A model generated the notes under the pieces. That model saw nothing but the letters and a program-made list of their open reading frames with translations, did no database searches and was not told the DNA's origin. 64,000 nucleotides of DNA from Lactifluus volemus. Its lineage: Eukaryota > Basidiomycota > Agaricomycetes > Russulales > Russulaceae. The first letter of the stretch is position 1. Every line of letters starts with the position of its first letter. Location: the NCBI GenBank assembly GCA_022376515.1, contig WTXI01000031.1:186001-250000 (forward strand), written 5' to 3'. The position numbers were made by a program, and so were the translations under genes. Below, piece by piece: positions 45,991 through 57,798 of this stretch.

Positions 45991-46435
45991 CAGTCAGGAG
46001 TGTCTCGGCTTAGCCACGTGTTGGAGTGCGTGCAATCTTGACAGGGTCTGTACAGACGCCTGGGGCTAACCCACATTCCACCATGTAAGTTATGACGATA
46101 GGAGGCTAGGCCAATGATGCACATCACATTACGAAAGTGCCGAAGAGACAGGGTTCGCGTCCGAACATGATGTTCTGCTGTGCTCGGCCACATGTCTGGT
46201 GAACTTTCTGCCCCTGAATCAGACACATATGATCCCAAAACGTCAGACGTCACATCATCGAGCACTGGCAGCAGATAATATTATTTGAAAATATGTACCG
46301 TACGTGTGTTGCGTGCAATAGGGTAGACAGAAGTCACCGGACAAAATAACTTATCTCCTATGCCAACAGAAAAAAACCCCTAAAGGCCAGGAGAAACGGG
46401 CACAAACTGTCCCAGAAAAAACGAACAACATAGAC

Positions 46436-47659
46436 TTACCTTTGTTCCGTCGCCTGCCCCAACATCCGTCCATATGTAGCGAACCGCGCACGCCACGCAG
46501 CCTGATGAGCCACAACGCGCGATGTCTCGACGACGCTCACTGGCACGTCCCGCGGAGGGGTCGCGACCAGCGCTACCGATGTGCGCGTATTGGGCGGCAA
46601 CGGCGGCATCACGGGCGGCTCCGGCGGCGTACTCCGGCCGGATAAAGCCGTCCACAACGCGGCGCCGCGTTCACGCACGGTGCCCGCGCCCAGATCGGCA
46701 AAGCGAGCGAGCAGCGCAGCTGCTCGTACAGCCGCATCATCAGCGTCGGCATCGGCATCGGCGTCGGCGTGGTATGGATCTGAGACTTTGTTGTTGTTGG
46801 GGACGCGGAGGACGGCGTCCTTGCGTTTGCGTGGGTTGGGTGTGGTAGTACTGGTGGTCGTGGTCTTGGTCGTGGTCGTGATTACGGTGGGGCGTGGTGG
46901 GTGTGCGGTGGAGGTTGAAGTGGAAGAGGAAGAGGAAGGATCGAGGGGGGATATAGGTGAATGGGTTGTTGGAAACTGGGATGGAGGTGAAAGGAGGGGA
47001 TCGGCGTGTGTGGTTTGATGGGGGTTTACGACGAGACCCGGCTCGTCATGCGCGTTTACATCTGCACCCGCGTCTAAACCTACACGCGGAACTTCATCTT
47101 CCGTCTCCTTCCGATCGCTCCCTTCATCCGACCGGTGCTCCTCCTCAGGCTCCTGTCTCCTCTCCTGCACCAATTCATCGATGCGCGCGAGATCAACACG
47201 CACAGCATCGAGGTACAGCCCCAGACCGGCAAGGGGTGGCGTGATAGCGAGTTGGTCTCGCTTCCGCGCGCGCGAGATGTTACATGTGAGAAAGCCACAG
47301 ATGCGAGTTAGCGCTCGTAGTGGGTCCTCCGCTACGTCCGGCGTTGGGGGCTCGAGCTCGCGCGGGGTCGTCGTGAGGGAGAGTGAGGGGGACTGCTGAG
47401 GAGTGCTTGACGTCGAGGGAGTGATCATGATCTTGGGTTCGAGGAGAAAGGTGACGTGTCGTCGCCCGGCACGACTTGGACGCGACGTTGGTGCGGGGTC
47501 GATGAGCCTGAGCAGGAAGGCGAAGATGAAGGCGAAGATGGCGATGACCATCATCAGACCCGTCGCGCAGAATACAAAGATGGTATAGAACAATTGGGCA
47601 GGCAGGGCCCTTGATGCGGGGATTCCGCGAGGAGTGAGCCTGAGCCCAATGGGTTTCAT
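46436..47659 (-). CDS. 407-residue single-pass membrane protein, intact copy of the duplicated gene
   Basis: This is a single uninterrupted frame. A strong transmembrane helix lies at residues about 25-52 (YTIFVFCATGLMMVIAIFAF and beyond). Next come a short basic segment, a conserved-looking core (PDVAEDPLRALTRICGFLTC, ISRARKRDQLAI), and a long low-complexity stretch rich in Thr, Ser and Pro with an (AD)n run. A C-terminal core (TPPEPPVMPPLPPN, RDVPVSVVETSRVVAH) ends ATEQR. I recognise no family, so function is unknown. A related, N-terminally replaced copy is at 39764-40620. The Thr/Ser/Pro and Ala-Asp repeats differ in length between the copies, as expected of slippage. Confidence 0.75.
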   Translation of the reverse strand: MKPIGLRLTPRGIPASRALPAQLFYTIFVFCATGLMMVIAIFAFIFAFLLRLIDPAPTSRPSRAGRRHVTFLLEPKIMITPSTSSTPQQSPSLSLTTTPRELEPPTPDVAEDPLRALTRICGFLTCNISRARKRDQLAITPPLAGLGLYLDAVRVDLARIDELVQERRQEPEEEHRSDEGSDRKETEDEVPRVGLDAGADVNAHDEPGLVVNPHQTTHADPLLSPPSQFPTTHSPISPLDPSSSSSTSTSTAHPPRPTVITTTTKTTTTSTTTPNPRKRKDAVLRVPNNNKVSDPYHADADADADADDAAVRAAALLARFADLGAGTVRERGAALWTALSGRSTPPEPPVMPPLPPNTRTSVALVATPPRDVPVSVVETSRVVAHQAAWRARFATYGRMLGQATEQR

Positions 47660-48031
47660 GATTAGAGAAAAAAAAGTCAGAGTAATAGGAGGGAAACCGC
47701 CTCTGCTAGATGGCTTATAGATGTAACCGCAGGAGGGCGCAAGTATATGACCCTACAAGGGCAAGTCGTTTTATGCCCTACTGCCATGGACAGGGACAAA
47801 AAACGTGCGTGACGTGCGACAGCCGTCCGGTCGGAATGAGGACACGTCAACATTCATGGTGTTGACCATGATCGGTTAGTGTAAGCTGTGCCGACGGAAT
47901 GACTAGAAGCTCCTTTCTGTGCCTCTCGTGAAAGAAGGGAAATGAATAACATGCGCGTACAGATTGATGGACTGCCACCTAGTACATACACACACCCTAG
48001 ACCTACTGTACACGCCTAGTCTATACAAAAT

Positions 48032-49346
48032 TCACGCTCCAAATGCACCACCGTAGCTTGCATGCCTCGGGGCTCGTACTAAGACACTAGCCGGTAGCGA
48101 TGGGGGAGGCGTGTCATCTTTAAGCGATTGCAGGAGCTTTCGTGGCAACCCAAGGTCTGCGGGTGACGAGTGACGAGTCGAGGCCAGTATGATTGAAATG
48201 CTTTTCTTCCGCGCCTTTTCAACGCGCTCGGCCTCGAACAGAGGGAAAGGCTTCTCGGTAAGCGGTGAAGAGGGTGACGCAAACGGGTCCTGAAGGGTGC
48301 GGAAATCCTCTGTTGAGGCTGTAAGAGCAGGTCGCAGAGGCCATATTGGCCCGGAGATTGTGGGAGGAGGGGTATACGGAACAGTGCGGGGGGGTTCCCC
48401 GCGACTGCGAGATTCATGTGCCAGTGAGAGAGGTGGTGGAGGGGGATCGGGTAGGATTGTATGAACTGCGCTTAGGTGTAAGCGGTGTGAAGGCTAGAGA
48501 GATGGCACAAAACATACTATGAAGTGCAAACGTAACACATATGATCCAGATCGCGTCGAAAAGGGAGGTAGGGGTCTGAAATTCCCCTTGACCAATGAGA
48601 GTACAAGTTACGGAGAGAAGGCCACAGGCTTGACCGACTGCGAGAATGAGCCACAGATGGGCGATGATCGAGTGCTGTTGAGCGCGGCGGATAGACCAGT
48701 AAAGGAGGATGCTGACACAGAACAGGGGTATCAAAAAGAGAAGCCAGCAAAGCGCTGGTAAACGAGTGGTTGGATAGTCTTCTTGGAGGGCTGCAAAGAC
48801 CACAGAGATAACGGTATCTAGAATATTCTGCCTCAGTCACTCGACGTAGACAGAGGAGGAAAGGGTATGCCTACTTGCTAAAAGTGGGAAAGACATCACT
48901 GCCGTGAGGGTTCTCACGTTGCCAAATGTAAGAGTGCCAGAGCACGGTGCGGGTATAGGCTCTACGAGAGCTGGCAAGTTCAGAAGAAACATGATGTACA
49001 TCGAGACTAGGATGATTGATGAGTCTTTGCTTGTCACCAATGCAAAGCACTCACGTCCGGACTGTAAGATGGCGGCGATCATTTTTCCACCAACGACAGC
49101 ACGTGCGGCGCGCGAGTGGTCTTGGGTATACGAGGCTTGACATGCAACTAAACCTAACGAACCAGATAATGCAGACAAAAAGACGATCAAAAGCGTGACA
49201 AAGAGCGCAAGGAGTCGTCGAATCCCCTGTGCACTATGGGTATCCCAATGAGACTTGTGGAGAGTGAAGAGCTGGAAGGTGATCAATACGAGAGAGACAA
49301 GAGGACTAATAAATAAAAGAGAGGGAGCGACAGTTTGAGGGTACAT
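48032..49346 (-). CDS. multi-pass (about seven-TM) membrane protein with Pro-rich tail
   Basis: From MYPQTVAPS (49346), hydrophobic segments follow in order: PSLLFISPLVSLVLITF, LLALFVTLLIVFLSALSG, a weak one near AARAVVGGKMIAAIL, SIILVSMYIMFLLNLPAL, LPALCWLLFLIPLFCVSILL, IIAHLWLILAVGQACGLL, and LFDAIWIICVTFALHS. A hydrophilic tail follows (ILPDPPPPPLSLAHE, TEKPFPLFEAERVEKARKK) and ends APRHASYGGAFGA at the stop 48032. The exons join by short introns. The exact joints near 48835 and 49060 are not certain, since the second may be an unspliced open stretch. Seven helices plus a cytosolic tail would fit an orphan receptor, but no GPCR signature is visible and I do not assign a family. Confidence 0.7.
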
Positions 49347-49925
49347 GTTTACGAATAGAAAAGTGTGTACGACCGTTGGGCAGTCGACATAACAGAAAGC
49401 TGATACAGAGTACCATGGAGGGGTATTTATAGTAATCAGTGCAATGTATCTTGATGGGGTTGGTAAGAAAGCATGTTATGACACCGAGTGCTATCCTTCC
49501 CTGAGTCATGATTGCTGGACGTAATCTGGCAAAGAAGCGAGACACCCCGAGTACTCGAAATGCTATTAAAGAGTCACGAACTCGTTGAATTTCTCCTATT
49601 TCCCCAGAACTGAAGAGATGTCGCCCTAGATAACCACAGCAACTCTCAGGAAAGGACCCCAATTGATAAGGAGCATCTAGTCCGCATTATCACAGCTGAG
49701 AGAATTTCGTAGTATTGGGAGCGAAGGAAGTAAAGGGGTAACTTTGAATGACGAATGATGCATCGAATGGGCGTCGAAGTAAGTCGTTTGCCTGCCCTTC
49801 TCGGAGCCAGCCGGTGCTCTTGATGACATAATTGATATCTCCTTGTATTTCCATCTTTGGATCTCCGTCTCTCCCTCAGCTCTCATACTCACATACTCAC
49901 CCTCTGGTAACACCTCGATATAATC

Positions 49926-51255
49926 ATGAGCTGGCAAGGGTATGTCTACTATCATCTATCTAGGAGTTTCTCCATAAATCCTGTCTCAGATTCAAGAAGT
50001 CAATGAATCGGGCAGGGACGACGGTACGCATGGAACTTTTCCTACTTTTGCATGTGCCAACATATCATTCCCCGTACCCCTGCAGCTCCTGCAAAAAACA
50101 GGTCAAATAGAGCGTACGGTAGATCAGGATTTTGCATCCGAAGAGGCGAAATATAGAACGTGCGTTTCCACCTTCCTTCCCTCCACCGGGTCCGAGTCGC
50201 GCCAGACTCAGAAAACACGGACAGATTCGAGAAAGAGTGTGGGATCCTCCAGAAGGATGGGAAATCCTACCTGGACGCTATGCGAGGTACTCCCCCCCCC
50301 CTCTCATGCATCCGCGACTTACCGATTGCCCACGCGTGAAGCCATGTCTTCTGCGCAGCTCCGCCTTGCGGAGACAGTCGACGCCTTTTACGGGGCTTCC
50401 GACAGAGTTTCAGACGGCGCAATTGCCGCTAATGCATACAAACGTTCCGTCGAAGAACTTGATGCTGGTATTGGTCGCGAGCTGGTTCGTGTCATGCATT
50501 CACTCAATCGCCACCTTGCACACCACCTACGACTTCCTTTTACCCCATTTCGCGATTCCTGATCGCACCATAACACCATTTTTGCTGATCGTCATGATGC
50601 CGTTTTCCATTTTTTTTTCTTTTGACAGGATGCCCCCTATCGGTCGACCATCCTAGACCCTCTCGGAAAGATGAATGCGTACTTCCCTACCATCAATGAG
50701 CACATCTCGAAACGGAATAAGAAGGTGAGTTGCACTCGGCGCTCCGCCCCATCGCCCCTCCCCCTCTATGGATGGGCAACCCTCCCGATTGCACCTCGCG
50801 CCTAACGCCGCCTTAGCTCCTCGACTATGACGCCGCTCGCAGCAAAGTACGCAAGATGTCCGAAAAGCCGAGTGAGGACGCCACCAAGCTACCAAAGGTC
50901 TGCACCCGTCCCCCTCCCCTCCCCAACCCCAGCTCTTCTGATAAAAATCACACACACATATAAGGCACAACAAGAACTGGACGAGGCGAAAGAGATATTT
51001 GATCTGCTCAACGATCAGCTCGTGCGCGAAATACCGATCTTACTCGAGCAGCGCGTGCCGTACTTTGATCCAAGTTTCGAGGCCATGATCCGGATGCAAT
51101 GCAAGTTTGCCGAGGAGGGATACGAGAAGCTCTCGGGCGTGCAACGTTATTTCGACGATAAAGTGCGTGACGACTACGCTGCGGGTCAGCTCGATGCCCA
51201 GGTCGAGGGGGTGCTACAGGAGATGCGAGAACTCTCGATTTGTGGCACATCCTAG
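49926..51255 (+). CDS. RVS161: BAR-domain protein, Rvs161/Hob3 (amphiphysin) homologue
   Basis: Eight exons (49926-49939, 49990-50023, 50086-50159, 50225-50286, 50342-50484, 50629-50724, 50817-50897, 50965-51255) sum to 795 nt, 264 residues, matching the roughly 265 of yeast Rvs161. Family stretches are MSWQGFKK at the start, LLQKTGQIERTVDQDF, DGKSYLDAMR, YKRSVEELDAGIGREL, LDPLGKMNAYFPTI, KLLDYDAARSKVRK, DPSFEAMIRMQCKFAEEGY and YAAGQLDAQVEGVLQEMR. The protein is a curved dimer that binds and tubulates membranes during endocytic scission and cell fusion, usually paired with Rvs167. It has no SH3 domain, as expected for Rvs161. The 14-nt first exon is easily missed by predictors. The gene is intact. 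Confidence 0.96.
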
Positions 51256-51592
51256 ACCTTTCACTTCTTTCCCGTGTTGTTTCCCGTGACTCGGGGGTCC
51301 CGAGGTCCCGAGGTTCCCGATATCACACTGAAGCAAGGATGGAGGGGGGACATCGGGAACACCGGTTGGACCCTGTATATTACAATAGCCAATAGTGTTG
51401 TTTGTCGTTGCCATATGTAGCCTTTCACATGGATCGTGATGAAATCCTCATGAGAGTGAGGGTGACAATGATACGATATGTAACCGAATTCATAATTACG
51501 AGGGGTGCACAATCCCGGGTACGACATAACTTATATCGTGTGCTCTATCACAAAACGAAGAATGAAATATCGAAGGGTCGTTTTGTGCCCTG
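51256..51592. other. convergent 3' region between RVS161 and SEY1
   Basis: The two genes end about 340 bases apart and converge. I see no gene or hairpin terminator. A repeated CCCGAGGT/CCCGAGGTTCCCG phrase occurs near 51300. Confidence 0.5.
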
Positions 51593-54500
51593 TCAGAGAG
51601 GCTCGGGGGCACGACGAGAGCGCCGTAATTCCCTCACATCGTCCTCATCCGCTTTCTCAATCGCAGCATGCGGTTGCGCAAGGATCGGGTGTGCAAAATG
51701 TTCCCGCAAGCGGGATTCCGCCTGGCGTTTCACCTGCATCAACCCCAACCCAAGGTCAGAGGCAAGGTCGACGCGTAATCCAAACGTGCCTACCTCGAGA
51801 ACGATCGAACCTCCAACATGCATGAGCGGGCCGGAAAGGTTCAGCTGAAAAACGATCCACCTGCAAATGATCGGTGACCGAGTGAGGTTGTCACGCAGAC
51901 GGAGTCAGGTGAACCCGAGATTACCGGAGTGAGAAGGAAAAGGGACTCACGCGCCAGCGAATAGGATGAGTATCATGGTGAAATACATAGGGTTGAAGAG
52001 GATCACCATGGCTTCATTCCATCCGAGCAAGATGAGTAACCCATACATCCAGTATGGAATCTGCGCGATGCTTGCAACCGTGCTCCTCTTCGCCTCAACG
52101 TAGTGGGCGTCTGCCTCGCGTCGGAAGCGCGCACTGAGCTCAAGTGCCTTCGTCTCAGAGAATACAACCAGGCCTGGAGCGTCGTCCTCGGCGTCTTCTG
52201 GAGGGGTATACGCGAGCTCGGGGTCCGCTGGTGCAATCTTTGAGTAAAGAGAAATGAGCTCCAATGTGACGTCTTTCGCTTTCTTGAATGCCCCATCAAT
52301 GTCATCACTCGGTTTCCAGACGCGTGGCACACCCTGCTCATCGTATCGGAAACGCTCCTCGAAGTAAGCGCGTAGTTTTGTCAGGATCGCCGTGTCTGCG
52401 GTTTGTTCATCAATCTTGGCACGTAGCGCAGCCCACGCCCGCTGTCTTAGAGTTGCAAGTGCATCGTCATTTTCCTCATCCGTGCAGTCGAAGCCTATCC
52501 CATAGAAGTCAGCAAGCATGCAAGCACCACCACATAAGGGCTAATTACTCCTGGCTTTGGAGATGTACGACGTCTCGGAATCAGTGAGTGTTGCCTTGTA
52601 GGTCCCAAGGACGTTGTCCCACATCTCTGGTGTCGGCTTGCTCAATTGTATATCAACCGGTTCTGAAATCCGCTTCTTGAAATTACGCTACGCGGCGTGT
52701 CAGTATCATCATATTTTTTAAGACGACTGCCACGTACCTCGATCGAGTTGACCATCTTTTTTGTCTCGTCCTTCCTCAACTGGTTAGCAACTGCCTGAAT
52801 CTCCTCCCGCAACATCCGGAACTCCTCTTCCCACTGCCACGTGGGGTCTCCCTCCGTAACAACTGCCTCACGCGATCCCTTGCTAAACAGGGCTTCAGCA
52901 CCTGCACGTGCTTTGCTGACAACGTCTGCAAAGTTGTAGCCTTCTACATTGAGACCCGCGACAATTTCTGCCTTGAAGGACACCAGCGCAGCTTTATGTA
53001 AATTCTTCAATTGGCCTAAAAACAAAGGAGACAGTGTGGAGTCGAGCGTTCCAACGAGATCGGCGCGCTTTCGCTTGTAAACTCCTTGGTGGTACCGCGA
53101 CGCCTCACGATCGTACCGCGCTTTGAGACTTTATCAGCTTAATGAATCCACAAGAGAATAAAACATCCACCCACAAAGAGCTTGTGAACGCCAGGCGCGC
53201 ATCATCTCGCCGAGGCCGCTGATAACCTTGCCTACTTCAATTGGCCGCTTCTGTGACTTGGCCTGGTCGTTGAACTCTGTCAGAGCGCCCGTCGAGATCT
53301 CATCGCATCGGAACTGCGCAAGGAGCTCTTGCTGGGTTGGCAAATCAAGGTCCTTGTTCGTTTGCACTTGTTCCTGAAGGACATAATATCAGATATATCT
53401 GAGCGCTGGTTCATCTAGCGCGATCTTACCCAGATGCCCTCCATATAGAATGCTACACCGTCTGCCGGAATACGCTTGTGGTACGCGGGCTTAAACACAA
53501 AGTCACCCCTTGATTTATCCGTGAAGCGACCACGGAGCGTCCGGACATCGGACTCAAATTTCTCGGCAGATAGGATCTTGTGGGGTAGCGCCGTGAACGA
53601 AAGGTCGAAGTAGTCTGTCAATTTGCGGTCTTTCAGCTCCGGTGGTTTCGATAGTGTGTCCCAAATTCGCTGCAAGTCAGCGGTCAACGTTGCTTGGAGG
53701 TTTGCGAGTGGTGTCGTTCCGAGGTGGTCACGGATGACGAATAGAAGAAGCGTGCGCTGATTTGCACTGGAACATGGCACGTGAGCGGACAGCAAGCGGT
53801 AAATGAGCAGTCCTACCTCTCTTGCGACTTGTTCCCAAATAGTCCGAGATTGACTTCGAACACGGTCTTAAGGAGGCCCATGTTGGCACCTTGATATAAA
53901 CCAACTTGATGCTCCCACAAATTGACAAGTAGAACCTCCGATGATGCGAGGGAGAACAACGCGGATTTCCGTTCAAAATCCTTAAAAAAATAGTCAGGGA
54001 GTATGCACTGCAGGAGTTCAGAAGACATACTTGATCCTCGCCACGCTCGCGGCCGTCTGTACCCTCTACGTCCATTACAAGGACGTTCATATCCTGACCT
54101 CGACACATCCAGATACCTAGAAAGGTGAGCATGAAGAACACATGTTCCGGACAACAGTTTACAAGGAGAAAGAGGGGAGGCACCGTAGCCATGAGGCATT
54201 CACGATTGCAAGAAAACACAAGCCGAGCCAGTGAATAGACTGCGTGGCGAGAGAAGTGCATGAGAAGATAGCTCACCCTTGGTTGTCTGTTGTCGCTTCG
54301 ACTCTGCCATGACATCGAAATTTGTGCCGAATAGCCTGTTGAGGAGGGTACCTGTTGGAAAGGTTGATGCCTGTGCTCAGAAACTTGGAAGAAAGCATAC
54401 TCTTTCCGGTCGATTGCGAACCGAAGACGGCGACAAGATTGTAGTCGAAGCCTGCATTACGCAGACCCCAAGTTGAAATTTGGTCGCTCAGATCAGACCT

Positions 54501-54684
54501 AGGAAGATATTCTTAGTGGTTTAAAGGACGATAGATGCATGCAGACATACGTGAACCGCTTCTCATCGTCAATTATCTGAAGCCGGTCAGAAGTGCGGTT
54601 TGGTATACGACCGTTGATTGTGGGTTTCAAGGGGGAACGGATAGGAAGTGCACCGTTGGATGCTAATGCGTGTGGTGTGGACAT
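51593..54684 (-). CDS. SEY1: SEY1: RHD3/atlastin-type ER membrane-fusion GTPase (full length)
   Basis: It starts at 54684 ([11 protein letters not shown]). P-loop GSQSTGKS is split by an intron. Later motifs are switch-region KRQQTTKG, DxxG in [37 protein letters not shown], and the RD nucleotide-base motif in LLLFVIRDH. Long three-helix-bundle exons follow ([59 protein letters not shown]). The C-terminal membrane hairpin is [35 protein letters not shown], and the tail ends RRAPEPL at 51593. The enzyme tethers and fuses ER tubules by GTP-driven dimerisation. All inspected introns keep frame, so the gene is functional-looking. Two truncated paralogues lie upstream at 59469 and 62625 on the same strand, and the start is divergent from the acetoacetyl-CoA synthetase gene. 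Confidence 0.96.
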
Positions 54685-55048
54685 CACGCAGTGAGAGTAG
54701 GGGTGTAAGAAGGGGGAGAATAGAGAAGGGCGAAAGCCGCGTGGTAGTCACGGTTATAAGTGAAGGAGAGCGAGCAAGCAAGCTCAATAGAGACCGTGTA
54801 GGACAACACACGTGATTGGATAGCTGACGTCATCAACGCTATATTTTATTTCACCCGCAAGGGCGGACAGAGAGTGAGTATATGCGTACTAGAAACATAT
54901 TAATAATTTATGCCTTGCGTCCCCAGCGAGATATCATAGCCATTCCCCAACGTTGTAGTCGCGTGCAACTCCGGAACTGCTCAGGGCCGAGGCCGGCGTT
55001 CATTTTTAGCGCTCCAGCTCACCGCTTCCCCGCAAACATCACACGGCC
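54685..55048. promoter_or_regulatory. divergent promoter of SEY1 and the acetoacetyl-CoA synthetase gene, with CRE and CCAAT-type sites
   Basis: The 364 bases between the two start codons contain the palindrome TGACGTCA (54825-54832, ATF/CREB site) and ATTGG (54815-54819, a reversed CCAAT box) only a few bases apart. A/T-rich sequence follows towards 54900. The sites lie nearer the SEY1 start, so they could serve that gene. Function is inferred from motif identity alone. Confidence 0.5.
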
Positions 55049-57798
55049 ATGGCTCTCGACGCCTTTGCAAATTCTCGACTCTTGTCCACCCCTCCAGCAC
55101 CCCAGGACACTAGAATTGAAGCACTTCGTCGGCTAATCAACCGCAAGCATCGACTTCATCTCAGTGCGTATTCACGCTTCGACCCGTGCTGCGTGACCTT
55201 GACAATGCATAGAGGATTACTTTGATCTTCACCAGTATTCCGTAACCAACTACACGTTCTGGCTTGATCTCTGGGAATTCTTGGGTATCATATCTTCAGT
55301 ACCACCGAACAAGGTCCGTCCGGTTTCCACGTGGCTCGAAGGCTGCATACACATAACCCTTTAGGCTTTGGAGGAGGGCTACATTAAAGAAGTACCTAGA
55401 TGGTTCCCTGGTGCTCGCTTGAATTACGCAGAGAACCTGCTATGGCGCACAGATGATTCCCTCGCAATAACGGAGTGCAACGAAACCGGGCATCTCTCGT
55501 CCTATTCCTTTCGTGAACTACGAGAGCAGGTGCGCAAGTTCGCTGCTGCCCTCAACGCCCATGGCTCCGACCTGGGGACAGAGTCGCAGGTAGTTCCCTC
55601 TTTTTTTTCTCTAACATTTGCACTTAATCGGACTGCCGCTGTGTCGTAGCTATCGTTGCCAACAGAACGACAACTGTCGCCATTGCTTTGGCTTCTGCGA
55701 CCCTTGGTGGTATCTTTACAAGTAGTGCGACAGACATGGGCGTGAAGGTAACCTACTTTGATACTGAGTGTACAACAGTTTCGTCTCAGTCACGTCTATA
55801 GGGTATTCTAGATCGATATCGACAAGTACAACCAAAGTTCATCTTTTCAGAAACTGAGGTGGTGTACGCAGGAAAGACCATCGATCTCATCCTCAAAGTG
55901 ACAGAGATTGTCAAAGATCTTTCCTCCAAAGGTCTCGAATATGTCATTCTGCTCCCCAGTATCAAGACAGGTCGAGAAGTCTCTGGGGGAGCAATTGAGA
56001 ACATTTCACTTAGGTCAGTATCCATCTTCGAACACACCTTCAAATATTCATGTTCATCCTTAGCAAGAATCTATCAACATTTCTAGCGTCAGATAATGGT
56101 CGCCCACTCATCTTTGAACAACTATCGTTCGACCACCCACTTTACATCCTCTACTCAAGCGGCACCACTGGCCCCCCGAAGTGCATCGTTCATTCTGCAG
56201 GGGTATGTGAACGTCACGCCGCCGTCCCGGCTTCTCATTGTCTCACTTAACCTTTAGGGCGTGCTCATCCAAATAAAGAAAGAACACACTACTCACGCCG
56301 ACCTGAGGATGGACGACACGTATTTCCAATATACCACGGTATACCTGAGAATCCCTGTGCTTTCCCCTGCTCATTTTCAAATCTCAGACAGCTTGGATGA
56401 TGTGGCCGTATATGCTAAGTGGATTAGCATGTGGGCCCGCATCATCCTTTACGATGGTTCGCCATTTTACCCCGATGTTAAGACCTATCTAAGGATCATC
56501 GATGAGCAGGAGTACGTACTCTCTTTCCTACACCTACACCTGCTTCGACTCACACGGGTCCATAGTGTCACACTTCTTGGCACGAGCCCCCGCTTCCTGT
56601 CTGAGGTCCAAAGCCGTGGGATCCTCCCACACCGTAAGCGGTCCCTTATACCCTTTCACCCCTCCATAACTTGGAACTATATGCAGGAGATGTCGGCAAT
56701 TTCGAGGCTTTGCGGAGAGTTATATCCACAGGTTCTGTGCTGACACCACCACAATTTGAGTGGTTACATCGTGCGTTCAACGATCGTTGGTTATCGCCTC
56801 CTGTTCTGGCGGTACAGACATCTGCGGCGCATGTGAGTGCTCGACCTTTTTCTTTCTGATCCCATAACGTGATTATGTAGTCGTGTACTCGATACCCACG
56901 CTCCCCGTCTACGTGGGTGAGATACAAGGCAGGGTGCTCGGCATGGCTGTCGAGGTTTTCGACGAGGCTGGGAGGGATATCTCGAAAAGCGGTGCAGCAG
57001 GCGAGCTCGTCTGCACACGGCCACATCCTTCTGTCCCAGTGCGCTTCTGGGGCGACGACGCGCACGGGACCCTGTTCCTTAAGGCATATTACAATACTTA
57101 TCCTGGCGTGTGGCGCCATGGGGACTTCATCGCTATGAACCCACGCACGAGGGATACATCATCTTCGGCCGCAGGTTTGTTCTCTTTCCACTTGCTGGTA
57201 TGTATATATGTTGGGTTCTGAAGTGAGCCCCGTTCCCGATAGCGACGGTGTGTTGAATCCCTCCGGGGTGCGCTTTGGGTCTGGCGAGATCTATGCTGTA
57301 CTTGAACGATCCGAATTCGCTGCGCGCATAGACGACGCGATCTGCGTGGGTCAGCGCAGGCCGCAGGATAAAGACGAGCGCGTGCTGTTGTTTATCAAAT
57401 GCGCGCGGGGCACCAACTCGACAAGGCCTTCGAGCAATCCATCCGCGTGGGCATCAAGGAGGCGCTGAGCGCGCGACACGTGCCCGCTCACATCTTCGAG
57501 GTCAAAGACATCCCCGTGAGTGCTCACTTCCCTTCTTGTGCAAAGAGAGGCCGATCTGGATTCTATACACCAGTATACGGTCAACGGGAAGAAGATCGAG
57601 ATTGCGGTTAAGAAGATCGTCTCGGGAGAGCGTGTCGTGCCGAGCGCGACGGTCGCTAACCCTCAGGTCTTGGAGGATTATGTGAAATATCAGGAGATTG
57701 AGCAGTTTGCGCAGCCGTCGAGAAGACAAGGGATGGGAAGTTATGAGATGCGATGTGCGCAATTGTTACCTCGGACAGCTGATAACCTTCTGTTTTGA
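55049..57798 (+). pseudogene. acetoacetyl-CoA synthetase gene with five single-base frame breaks
   Basis: It starts MALDAFANSRLLSTPP at 55049. Conserved blocks are YTFWLDLWEFLG, PRWFPGARLNYAENLLW, the adenylation P-loop [86 protein letters not shown] and YTVNGKKIEIAVKKIV, with the stop at 57798. The family activates acetoacetate with ATP and CoA in the cytosol (ANL superfamily). Reading frame is lost by one missing base at about 55564, 56434, 56788, 57151 and 57397. All five are -1 changes, four next to G, C or A runs. Splice sites between the breaks are intact. The gene is either freshly dead or the assembly under-calls homopolymers here; neighbouring genes show no such errors. Confidence 0.9.
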
